Part shown: positions 1-6,097 of the stretch, in pieces
Layout: each line of letters starts with the position of its first letter
How positions within the stretch are numbered: the stretch's first letter is position 1
Assembly: GCA_039029455.1 (NCBI GenBank)
Contig: JBCCGE010000091.1
Span: 1-13,173, forward strand
Source of the DNA: JBCCGE01 sp039029455
GTDB lineage: Bacteria > Pseudomonadota > Gammaproteobacteria > Arenicellales > Poriferihabitantaceae
Direction of reading: 5' to 3'
Length of the DNA stretch: 13,173 bases
The notes under the pieces: generated by a model
Database searches by the model: none
Seen by the model: only the letters and a program-made list of their open reading frames with translations
What the model was told of the DNA's origin: nothing
Translations under genes and position numbers: made by a program

Positions 1-395
1 GAGGTTTTGGTTGAAAGCGCTGCAATCAGTGCGCCCCGAACAGGACGGCACCCCCCGTTTAAAGCCAGCTCACCTAGAAACACCATTTTATCTATGAGGT
101 GACTCTCCAGAGTCCCGCTCGCCACCAGCACCCCGACAGCAATGGCAAGATCAAAACCGGCACCGACTTTCGGTAAATCCGCCGGCGCCAGATTGACCGT
201 AATGCGTTTCCGCGGAAATTCAAAACCGGAATTGATGATGGCACTGCGAACACGGTCCCTGCTTTCGCGAACAGCAGCCTCGGGAAGGCCCACGATAGAA
301 AAGCTGGGCAAACCAGCAACCAGATGCACTTCGACGGTAACTGCTCGTGCGTTGATATCAATAATGGCACGCGTTGATACAGTAGCGATAGACAT
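1..395 (-). CDS. comM: ComM/YifB family Mg-chelatase-like AAA+ ATPase, N-terminal part (runs off the window)
   Basis: The first 131 codons of a ComM (YifB) protein read leftward from an ATG at 393-395 and leave the window at base 1. The translation starts MSIATVSTRAIIDINARA and contains the family's ChlI-like N-terminal block: VEVHLVAGLPSFSIVGLPE, the stretch RDRVRSAIINSGFEFPRKR, and the hallmark NLAPADLPK followed by GAGFDLAIAVG. These align without gaps to E. coli YifB as I remember it. The Walker A/B ATPase core and C-terminal domain (roughly 370 further residues in the family) lie outside. In naturally transformable bacteria ComM is a hexameric branch-migration helicase that extends integration of incoming DNA; it is also kept in species not known to transform. 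The start is well supported by a GGAGGA Shine-Dalgarno at 402-407, six bases upstream. It follows ubiK with a 231-base gap, so it may have its own promoter. Confidence 0.93.
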   Translation of the reverse strand, partial: MSIATVSTRAIIDINARAVTVEVHLVAGLPSFSIVGLPEAAVRESRDRVRSAIINSGFEFPRKRITVNLAPADLPKVGAGFDLAIAVGVLVASGTLESHLIDKMVFLGELALNGGCRPVRGALIAALSTKT

Positions 396-401
396 TCCCT
401 G

Positions 402-407
402 TCCTCC
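402..407 (-). promoter_or_regulatory. Ribosome binding site of comM (GGAGGA)
   Basis: On the minus strand GGAGGA sits six bases before the comM ATG. It is the only strong Shine-Dalgarno sequence before any start codon in this window and fixes the comM start at 395. Confidence 0.75.
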
Positions 408-420
408 ATTTCACTATTAG

Positions 421-435
421 GGCACTCTCTGTGCC
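421..435. repeat. Perfect 5-bp inverted repeat in the comM leader
   Basis: GGCAC-TCTCT-GTGCC is a perfect inverted repeat with 5-bp arms and a 5-base spacer. It lies between the proposed comM -10 element and the comM start, where it could be an operator or a small leader hairpin. The arms are short, so chance occurrence cannot be excluded. Confidence 0.35.
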
Positions 436-447
436 GGTTCGGTCAGC

Positions 448-475
448 ATTTTAAAACCATTCCATTGATCGTCAG
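448..475 (-). promoter_or_regulatory. Possible sigma-70 promoter for comM
   Basis: On the minus strand CTGACG (470-475) is followed after 16 bases by TAAAAT (448-453), matching the -35 consensus at 4 of 6 and the -10 at 5 of 6 positions. Transcription would begin near 441, giving comM a leader of about 45 bases. The region is AT-rich and other placements are possible, so this is a modest prediction. Confidence 0.3.
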
Positions 476-543
476 GTTTTAAATACCCTTTTAAACATCC
501 AATGCTGGGTGTGGTCTTCGAAATGCAACAAATACGCCGAAAG

Positions 544-562
544 TGCACATCGAATGCACATC
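544..562. repeat. Two direct copies of TGCACATC, 11 bp apart
   Basis: TGCACATC occurs at 544-551 and again at 555-562, start to start 11 bp, about one helical turn. A related pair, TCGAAATGCA at 518-527 and TCGAATGCA at 550-558, lies in the same stretch. The block is in the ubiK-comM gap, roughly 70-110 bases upstream of the proposed comM -35. A helically phased repeat suits a tandem-binding regulator, but no regulator family is recognised. Confidence 0.4.
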
Positions 563-626
563 TGATCACATACCGCACCCCGATGTCCAGCTGAGGATCT
601 GTCAGAGTTGCTAATCTTCTACCTGA

Positions 627-875
627 TCAATCCCCTTTGCGCGGTGTAGTCTCAGCATTGAGAACTTTCTCAAGCTCGTGGACCTGCGATTCGAGCTTCT
701 CGAGACGTTCCCTCGCCCGCTGCAGAATCTTGGACTGCACCTCGATTTGCTCACGGGTGACAAGGTTCATTTTTTCGAACTGCTGGCTTACGGTAGATTT
801 TAAATTCGCCTCTACGTCATCCACCAGTTCGGGTGGGATCACTGTTTTCAGAGCATCTACGATGGGTTTGACCAT
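627..875 (-). CDS. ubiK: Ubiquinone biosynthesis accessory factor UbiK (YqiC/BMFP family)
   Basis: An 82-residue soluble protein of the UbiK (formerly YqiC, DUF526, BMFP) family. In enterobacteria UbiK works with UbiJ in the cytosolic complex carrying out aerobic ubiquinone ring modifications, and is a trimeric coiled coil that can associate with membranes. What the sequence shows: residues 1-35 form an amphipathic segment (LVDDVEANLKSTVSQQFEK) and residues 37-75 hold the family core NLVTREQIEVQSKILQRAR and LEKLESQVHELEKVL with coiled-coil heptads. Length is close to the 80-96 residues usual for the family. The ATG is 2 bases after the surA stop and has no Shine-Dalgarno, so it probably depends on surA translation. 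ubiK followed by comM also occurs in Pseudomonas, which supports the assignment. Confidence 0.92.
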   Translation of the reverse strand: MVKPIVDALKTVIPPELVDDVEANLKSTVSQQFEKMNLVTREQIEVQSKILQRARERLEKLESQVHELEKVLNAETTPRKGD

Positions 876-877
876 AA

Positions 878-2167
878 TCAGATTTCAATGCCGACATATT
901 CAACGTATGCGGAGTTTCGCAGGGACTGACTCCAGTCATCAAAAATCTCGCTCGCCTTTCTCTGAAAAATCTGCTGGCGTGCCTGACGTCTCGCGCGAGT
1001 TTCGACCAGATCCACATTGCGGCGCTCCAGAACTTCTATCAAGTGGAATCCAAACCGTGTTTTAACCGGATCACTCAATTCACCTATAGGCAACGTAATC
1101 ATCGCCTGTTCAAACCCAGGGTCAGACTCGCCGGGGCCAAGCCAACCAAGCTCACCACCTTCTGCCTTGCTGGACGAATCGTCAGAGAAGCGTCTCGCCA
1201 GAGATTCAAACGATTCTCCCTGTGCGAGCTGCTCGCGCATCTTGAGAATGTCATTCTGGGCCTCTTCGTTTGAAGTGTCGGCTCCGGGTTGCACCAGAAT
1301 ATGACGAACTCGGTATTGTTGTATGATTTCGCCTCCACCTTCTTTTTGATGTAACTTCAAAAGGTGAAATCCGTTTTCACTGGGAATCACCTGACTAACG
1401 CCTCCGGTATTGGTTTTTCGCAGCGCGGAGAGGAACAATTCCGGCAGTTGATTGACCTTGCGCCACCCCAGATAACCACCGTCTGAGACATCACCATCAG
1501 AGAATCTGTTAACGGCAGCTTCGAAATCGTCTCCCGCCAGCAGGCTCTTTCGAAGCGACTCAGTTTCAGTCCGTAGAGACTTCACCTGTTCTTCGTCCAA
1601 GCCACTCGTTGATCGAAACAGATGAGAAATCTCAAAGGCTTCATTCGTCGACAGAAGCTCTTTATGGTTTTGCAGATAGTTCTCGATTTCGGTGTCGCTG
1701 ATATTGACACGACTGTTTACTGAAGCGTCAATGAGACGCTGTATCAACCTTTGTTCGCGGAGACTGTTGCGAAAATCTGAAGGAGTAATTCCATCGCGAT
1801 CCAGCTGCACCAGCAACTCATCCGCGGTAAGCTGATTTTGTGATGCAACAAACGCAACGGCTTGATCCACCTCGGCATCCGTGACGCTGATGCCGATTTG
1901 AGTCGCTTGTTGAGCCTGAATCCGCTCCAGAATCATTGTTTCAAGAAGCTGTGCACTGACTTCACCTCGAAATCCGGATAGCCCGCCTGTTCCCTGAAGT
2001 GCTTCACGCTGATGTCTGGCGCCGTATTCAAGCAAGGTTATGGGTTCATCGTTGACAATTACGAGCACCTGATCAATCGCCAGACCCTGGGCGAATGTGT
2101 TCGTTGAAAACCAAAATAACGTGAGAAACGCAATCGTCAGTCTCAGAATTTTATGTGGGTAAATCAT
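878..2167 (-). CDS. surA: Periplasmic chaperone/peptidyl-prolyl isomerase SurA
   Basis: SurA escorts unfolded outer-membrane proteins, including LptD, across the periplasm to the BAM complex. From the ATG at 2165-2167 the protein has 429 residues (E. coli SurA: 428). It opens with a signal peptide (MIYPHKILR, hydrophobic LTIAFLTLFWFS, cut after TNTFA at residue 26), then the helical SurA N-domain (about 28-150), a first parvulin domain (about 178-275) and a second (about 286-384), then a C-terminal helix. The second parvulin domain keeps the RVRHILV, FSDDSSS...GGELGW and RFGFHLIEV motifs expected of an active isomerase; the first is more divergent. The frame stays open upstream to an ATG at 2239, 6 bases after the lptD stop, and a TTG at 2200 has an AGGA in front, but both would give an unusually long signal-peptide n-region. 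It lies directly downstream of lptD, its classic partner. Confidence 0.95.
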   Translation of the reverse strand: MIYPHKILRLTIAFLTLFWFSTNTFAQGLAIDQVLVIVNDEPITLLEYGARHQREALQGTGGLSGFRGEVSAQLLETMILERIQAQQATQIGISVTDAEVDQAVAFVASQNQLTADELLVQLDRDGITPSDFRNSLREQRLIQRLIDASVNSRVNISDTEIENYLQNHKELLSTNEAFEISHLFRSTSGLDEEQVKSLRTETESLRKSLLAGDDFEAAVNRFSDGDVSDGGYLGWRKVNQLPELFLSALRKTNTGGVSQVIPSENGFHLLKLHQKEGGGEIIQQYRVRHILVQPGADTSNEEAQNDILKMREQLAQGESFESLARRFSDDSSSKAEGGELGWLGPGESDPGFEQAMITLPIGELSDPVKTRFGFHLIEVLERRNVDLVETRARRQARQQIFQRKASEIFDDWSQSLRNSAYVEYVGIEI

Positions 2168-2245
2168 CGACTGTGACCGGTTCGTTTTTAACTCAAACAA
2201 TAGTATCCTGGAGACAGGACGGCAAAAATCTGACTGCATCTGTAG

Positions 2246-4618
2246 CTATAGTCGACTGCGAATTCGTCCCAGATCGTCGAACTCCAGAGTGACTAAAACT
2301 CTGTTTCGGTACTCACCGGTGCCATCAAGGTATCTTTCCGATTCAAGTCGTGTCGCCCAGCAGCAGCCGTCATAACTGATACCAATCCGAGAAGAGCGCA
2401 GTTCGCTGTCCTCAAGAGAATACGCTGCCCGGCCAGCAAATTGCCAGTGTGCTGCCAGCGGGGTCTCAAAATCGATGTTGATCTGTTCCGCTGTTTCGCC
2501 CGTTCGAGTATAAGAAATCGATGCATTGCGACGGCTTGAATGATCATAGTCGGCAGAGAAACGGTAAGAACTCATTTCGCTCTCTTCCTGATCAAACCGC
2601 GCGAATGCAGAAAGCCTCCAGTCCACATTAATGTTGGCCGTGATCTCACCGATAATGTCCGATGTACTCTCAGTTTCCGGATCTGAATCAGCAGTTAGTC
2701 CTACTTCGCGGTCGTCAAAGAAGAAGACCTGACCGATACTCATGGACAGTCGTTGCCTGCCGGTGTCTTCTTCTGTGATTCGGCTGGTGACTCCGAATGA
2801 AACCTGGTGAGTGTCGCCAACGCGATCGCCACCGAAAAAGCGATTTTCCCTGAAAAAGTGTCCGTAGCTGCTGTTGCTGCCACCACCGGTGTCGAAGTTG
2901 GGGAAATCTTCCTGTTCGAGCTTGTCAGGGATATTGAGATAGAACAGTCTCGGCTCAAGAGACTGGCTGTAAAGTTTGGCGCCCCGTTTGAATTCGCGAT
3001 CAAAATAAAGTCCGCTGTCGACGCTGAAAATAGGCACAGATACGGATGGAGATTCATCGCCGGTCGGATTATCGTCAAGTGAATAGCTGATGCTCTGGAC
3101 TGAAAGTTTGGGTTCAACGTAGCCGAATATTTTTCGATACGGCACACTAAGATAGGGTTTTAGCCTGAGCCGTGTGCCGGTCACGCGAGCATTGTCCTCG
3201 TGGGCGAAATTCGTGAATTCTGAATCCAGTCCGGTCTCAAAGAGTCCGAATTCATACGGCTTCACATCGAGCGCCAGTCTGGGTAGGATTTCATAGGGCT
3301 GACTACTCTCGGTAATCTGGTCATTGACGATATCAAAGGTCTGCGTGCTTGCCTCGAAACGCAGATTCGGGCTGTTATAGCGCAGTTCGGCGCGTTGCTG
3401 AACAAAACTGGAAGCTACTACATCCACGTCATTGCTGAAATCTCTCAAATAGTCCGAATCCGATACTGTCTGTAAATCCACATCGGCATTCCAGCGAGTA
3501 CCGAATCGGTGTTGATGATCCAACCCAACCGCATATCGATCTTCTTCCTCAAACTGATCATCGGATGGAAGGAATTCGCCGCGTAATTCTGTACGACTGT
3601 TTTCGCCGAGATGCCTGTACTCGGTATAGAGCTGAATGCCGCGATCAGTTAACAGCTTGGGAGTGATGGTAGCATCGTGTTGCGGGGCGATATTGATGTA
3701 GTATGGCACCTGAAGTATGAATCCGGAATCGTCATCGTAACCCACCGAGGGAAACAGGAAACCGGTTTTGCGTTCGTTGTTTATTGGGAACGTAGCCGTC
3801 GGAAAATAAAATATCGGGACGCCTTTGAATCGAAGGGTCATATTTTTTGCAGTGCCGATTCCGGTGTCATGATCAAGTTCAATTTCGGACGCCTGCAGCA
3901 ATACGTCGTTGTTACCCTCGGCACAGGTTGTGAAGGTCGTGTTGGTCAGGCGTTCAAAACCCTCCCCCTCGAAATCCATTCTGTCCGCATTCGCTCGAGC
4001 TCGAACATAGATATTTTCATCCCGGGCACCCTTGTGCGGCGAACCTGTAACGTATACCGTTCTGAACGGCGCGAGCAGCGAATAATTCTCGTCGAAATTT
4101 CCGTGCTTACGATCCGACTTTGGCGGAGCCGGATCTGCCACTCGAATATTTACATTGTTAGCTGAACCAATAAACGTATCGACCTCAAGTTCCAGGTCTT
4201 CGGCTTTAATTTCAGTCCCATTCGTTGTGTAGAGGACTACATTGCCTGCCGCATTGGCGATATAGCTGTCCTGATCGTAGGAAATCTGGTCCGCCAGCAG
4301 TCCCCGTTTTCCTTGTAGAACCTGAGCATTTCCCTCGAGCACAATGGAATCGTCACTGCCAGCGCCGATTTCGTCGGCCTCGACCCTGATAGCCAGCTGA
4401 CTCGGATCACCATCCGGGCCATTCTTAATTTCTGAAGGCACGAGAATCAGACCGGGCTTACAAATTTCCGGACCGGCGAAGCCAATGGATTGATCTATAT
4501 TGGAAAACTGCGCATACGCGGGACTATTGATCAGTACAGACGAGAAAAGCAGAGAGGAAACAACAATGGTTTTGCGATTTGACAATCGTTTCTCGCGTAA
4601 AGCGCGGATATGGGTCAT
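2246..4618 (-). CDS. lptD: LPS-assembly protein LptD (outer-membrane LPS translocon)
   Basis: LptD forms the outer-membrane beta barrel that, with the LptE plug, delivers lipopolysaccharide to the cell surface. The 790-residue length matches E. coli (784). A signal peptide (basic residues 1-17, hydrophobic 18-31, PAYA cut after residue 36) precedes a periplasmic LptA-like jellyroll domain (about 75-190, with VLEGNAQVLQGKRGLLAD), followed by the barrel (about 230-790) rich in alternating beta strands. The four conserved cysteines are present: C53, C232 and the adjacent pair C752-C753 (YDGCCW). In E. coli these form the two inter-domain disulfides needed for function, so this LptD should also depend on periplasmic oxidation. 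The barrel start KGVPIFYFPTATFPI and KTGFLFPSVGY are typical family signatures. The start codon has no Shine-Dalgarno; the leader carries a hairpin and symmetric promoter described separately. surA follows downstream. Confidence 0.97.
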   Translation of the reverse strand: MTHIRALREKRLSNRKTIVVSSLLFSSVLINSPAYAQFSNIDQSIGFAGPEICKPGLILVPSEIKNGPDGDPSQLAIRVEADEIGAGSDDSIVLEGNAQVLQGKRGLLADQISYDQDSYIANAAGNVVLYTTNGTEIKAEDLELEVDTFIGSANNVNIRVADPAPPKSDRKHGNFDENYSLLAPFRTVYVTGSPHKGARDENIYVRARANADRMDFEGEGFERLTNTTFTTCAEGNNDVLLQASEIELDHDTGIGTAKNMTLRFKGVPIFYFPTATFPINNERKTGFLFPSVGYDDDSGFILQVPYYINIAPQHDATITPKLLTDRGIQLYTEYRHLGENSRTELRGEFLPSDDQFEEEDRYAVGLDHQHRFGTRWNADVDLQTVSDSDYLRDFSNDVDVVASSFVQQRAELRYNSPNLRFEASTQTFDIVNDQITESSQPYEILPRLALDVKPYEFGLFETGLDSEFTNFAHEDNARVTGTRLRLKPYLSVPYRKIFGYVEPKLSVQSISYSLDDNPTGDESPSVSVPIFSVDSGLYFDREFKRGAKLYSQSLEPRLFYLNIPDKLEQEDFPNFDTGGGSNSSYGHFFRENRFFGGDRVGDTHQVSFGVTSRITEEDTGRQRLSMSIGQVFFFDDREVGLTADSDPETESTSDIIGEITANINVDWRLSAFARFDQEESEMSSYRFSADYDHSSRRNASISYTRTGETAEQINIDFETPLAAHWQFAGRAAYSLEDSELRSSRIGISYDGCCWATRLESERYLDGTGEYRNRVLVTLEFDDLGRIRSRL

Positions 4619-4626
4619 GTTGGGCG

Positions 4627-4646
4627 GCCAAGTGAGCGAACTTGGC
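4627..4646 (-). promoter_or_regulatory. 7-bp hairpin at the predicted 5' end of the lptD transcript
   Basis: GCCAAGT-TCGCTC-ACTTGGC is a perfect inverted repeat with 7-bp arms and a 6-base loop. If the minus-strand TATAAT at 4652-4657 is the lptD -10 element, transcription starts near 4645, so this hairpin would be the very 5' end of the mRNA, ending 8 bases before the lptD ATG. A 5'-terminal stem-loop can protect an mRNA from decay or restrict ribosome access. It has no T-run, so it is not a terminator. Confidence 0.5.
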
Positions 4647-4648
4647 AG

Positions 4649-4677
4649 CAGATTATAGGGGCTTAGCGACCTATAAT
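4649..4677 (+). promoter_or_regulatory. Predicted murU promoter (exact TATAAT -10)
   Basis: TATAAT at 4672-4677 matches the sigma-70 -10 consensus at all six positions. With a 17-base spacer the -35 would be CAGATT (4649-4654), a poor match, so the promoter may rely on an activator. The start site would be near 4684, downstream of the first ATG of the murU frame. Confidence 0.45.
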
Positions 4678-4679
4678 CT
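4650..4679. repeat. Perfect 10-bp inverted repeat spanning both divergent -10 elements
   Basis: AGATTATAGG (4650-4659) and CCTATAATCT (4670-4679) are perfect inverted repeats with a 10-base spacer; the symmetry stops at the next base pair outward. Each arm contains an exact TATAAT reading outward on its own strand, toward lptD on the left and murU on the right. The spacing of arm centres (20 bp, about two helical turns) would suit a dimeric regulator as well as symmetric promoter use. Confidence 0.75.
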
Positions 4680-4680
4680 A
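4652..4680 (-). promoter_or_regulatory. Predicted lptD promoter (exact TATAAT -10)
   Basis: On the minus strand TATAAT at 4652-4657 is an exact -10 hexamer, with TAGATT (4675-4680) as a weak -35 at 17 bases. The predicted start is near 4645, about 26 bases before the lptD ATG. The footprint coincides almost fully with that of the murU promoter. I found no match to the sigma-E -35 GGAACTT that drives lptD in E. coli. Confidence 0.45.
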
Positions 4681-5423
4681 TGAAAATGCCTCAACTTAGA
4701 TCGACTGTGAAAAGTATCGAATCCGATCACGATGTCATGGTCTTGGCCGCGGGTCTGGGCAAACGTCTGCGGCCACTGACTGACCACACACCAAAACCAC
4801 TTATACAGGTCGGAAACAGACCACTCATTGATTATCACCTCGAAAAACTATCTTCGATGGGTTTTCATCGAGTGATCATCAATCTGCATCATCTAGGAGA
4901 ACAGATTCGTGAACATGTGACTTCCCGATGGGGAACGCAGTTTGATGTTGTTTATTCTGACGAAAGTGCTGAGCTTTTGGAAACTGCCGGTGGAATTCGC
5001 AATGCACTGCCGTATTTGCGCCACGATAAGCTGATTGTCATCAATAGTGATGTTGTTACGGACTTTGATTTCCGAACGCTTGCACTTCCCGATGATGTCA
5101 GCATGAATCTGGTTTTGGTGAAAAATCCTGACCATCATCCGGGCGGGGATTTTTGCCTGGCACCGCGATCTGGAACTGATACTAACGACGGTCCGATGTT
5201 GCTGGAAATGCCGCATGCCCGCAAAGAAACACTCACTTTTAGTGGTATAGGTGTCTACAGTGTCGCGGTCTTTAAGTCGCTGCAAATCGGTCGGAACAAG
5301 CTTGCACCGGTGATTCACTCAGCAATTGCCTGTAAATCAGCGCGCGGGCTTGTCCATCCAGGATTGTGGATGGACGTTGGTACCGAAGATCGACTGGAAG
5401 CAGCCAGAAAATACTTTCGATAG
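4680..5423 (+). CDS. murU: N-acetylmuramate-1-phosphate uridylyltransferase MurU (NTP-transferase family)
   Basis: A nucleotidyltransferase of the MurU type. In Pseudomonas MurU converts MurNAc-1-phosphate plus UTP to UDP-MurNAc, recycling wall fragments and bypassing fosfomycin-sensitive MurA. The fold signature LAAGLGKRLRPLT (residues 22-34) followed by PKPL, ETAGGIRNALP (101-111), the metal-binding NSDV with D124, and a C-terminal DVGT with D232 are all visible. A role in sugar-nucleotide synthesis for LPS cannot be fully excluded, but length and neighbours fit MurU. The longest frame begins at ATG 4680 (247 residues); ATG 4686, GTG 4707 and ATG 4737 are in frame, and 4737 gives 228 residues, near the roughly 223 of P. 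putida MurU. None has a Shine-Dalgarno, and the predicted start site (about 4684) would exclude 4680. The kinase partner amgK, usually adjacent, is not in the window. Confidence 0.85.
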   Translation: MKMPQLRSTVKSIESDHDVMVLAAGLGKRLRPLTDHTPKPLIQVGNRPLIDYHLEKLSSMGFHRVIINLHHLGEQIREHVTSRWGTQFDVVYSDESAELLETAGGIRNALPYLRHDKLIVINSDVVTDFDFRTLALPDDVSMNLVLVKNPDHHPGGDFCLAPRSGTDTNDGPMLLEMPHARKETLTFSGIGVYSVAVFKSLQIGRNKLAPVIHSAIACKSARGLVHPGLWMDVGTEDRLEAARKYFR

Positions 5424-5434
5424 TTGTTGGTTTT

Positions 5435-6064
5435 TTAAAGATGTTGCGGGGTTGATTCTGACTCGGCGATGATGCGATTCAACTGGCGCAGTAAAACGGT
5501 CAGGCAATCCACTTTTGACACGGTACCCGTCATATCCACCAATCTGGACACCGCCTGATCCGGATATCCGCAGGGGTCGATCCATGAAAATGGAGCCAGG
5601 TCCACGGAATGATTAAAGCTTAGACCGTGGTAACAACATCCGCGTCTGATCCGCAGCCCCAGCGCGGCAATTTTTTTGTCGTTGACATAGACACCCGGAG
5701 CCCCCGCTTTCACATGAGATCGAATTCCCCACTCTGACAGGGCATCGATCACCACTTGCTGGAGCATTGCGACCAATCGCTTGGGGCCGAGACCCAGCCG
5801 CTTAATATCCAGCAGAGGATAGATGATGAGCTGGCCTGGTCCGTGGTAGGTAATCTGACCGCCACGGTCTGTTTTTACAACAGGAATATGACGTGCCTGT
5901 TTGTCCGGCACATCAGCGCAACTGGTACCCTGCGTAAAGACCGGTTTATGTTCGGTTATCCAGACCTGATCAACAGAGTCAGACGCCCGGTTATCAACGA
6001 AGGATCGCATGTCATGCCAGACTGATTCGTAGTCGGTCAGCCCGAGGTGTTTCTCTGTCAACAC
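5435..6064 (-). CDS. lipB: Octanoyl-[acyl-carrier-protein]:protein N-octanoyltransferase LipB
   Basis: LipB moves octanoate from acyl carrier protein to a lysine on lipoate-dependent enzymes such as E2 subunits and glycine-cleavage H protein, the first step of de novo lipoylation; LipA then inserts sulfur. All family motifs are present in the 209-residue protein: EHKPVFTQG (38-46), RGGQITYHGPGQL (67-79), KKIAALGLRIRRGCCYHGL (130-148) and DPCGY (163-167). The catalytic pair is K131 and C165, corresponding to K135 and C169 in E. coli. The chosen start is a GTG at 6062-6064, with a TTG as the next codon; there is no clear Shine-Dalgarno. It is the last gene of the long minus-strand run, 33 bases after ybeD, and ends 11 bases from the convergent murU stop. 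lipA, which often follows, is absent here. Confidence 0.96.
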   Translation of the reverse strand: MLTEKHLGLTDYESVWHDMRSFVDNRASDSVDQVWITEHKPVFTQGTSCADVPDKQARHIPVVKTDRGGQITYHGPGQLIIYPLLDIKRLGLGPKRLVAMLQQVVIDALSEWGIRSHVKAGAPGVYVNDKKIAALGLRIRRGCCYHGLSFNHSVDLAPFSWIDPCGYPDQAVSRLVDMTGTVSKVDCLTVLLRQLNRIIAESESTPQHL

Positions 6065-6097
6065 GATGTGACCGTGACTCGCTGCACCGTTTGTTGC

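Noticed and set aside
544..562. TGCACA pair as an NtrC site with a sigma-54 promoter, as near glnK in Pseudomonas
   Set aside because: The two copies are direct rather than the inverted arrangement of NtrC sites, no GG-N10-GC sigma-54 element is seen nearby, and glnK is not present.
637..1065. A 142-codon plus-strand open frame opposite ubiK and the end of surA
   Set aside because: Both minus-strand genes are well supported by family motifs; the plus frame has a serine/arginine-rich composition typical of antisense translation.
3677..4165. A 162-codon plus-strand open frame opposite lptD
   Set aside because: It lies wholly antisense to a clear lptD, has no recognisable domain or start signal, and looks like a shadow of the coding frame.
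5431..5436. Run of six T after murU as a rho-independent terminator
   Set aside because: Only a weak 4-bp AT-rich stem (GAAA/TTTC) lies upstream, so there is no GC-rich hairpin to support termination.
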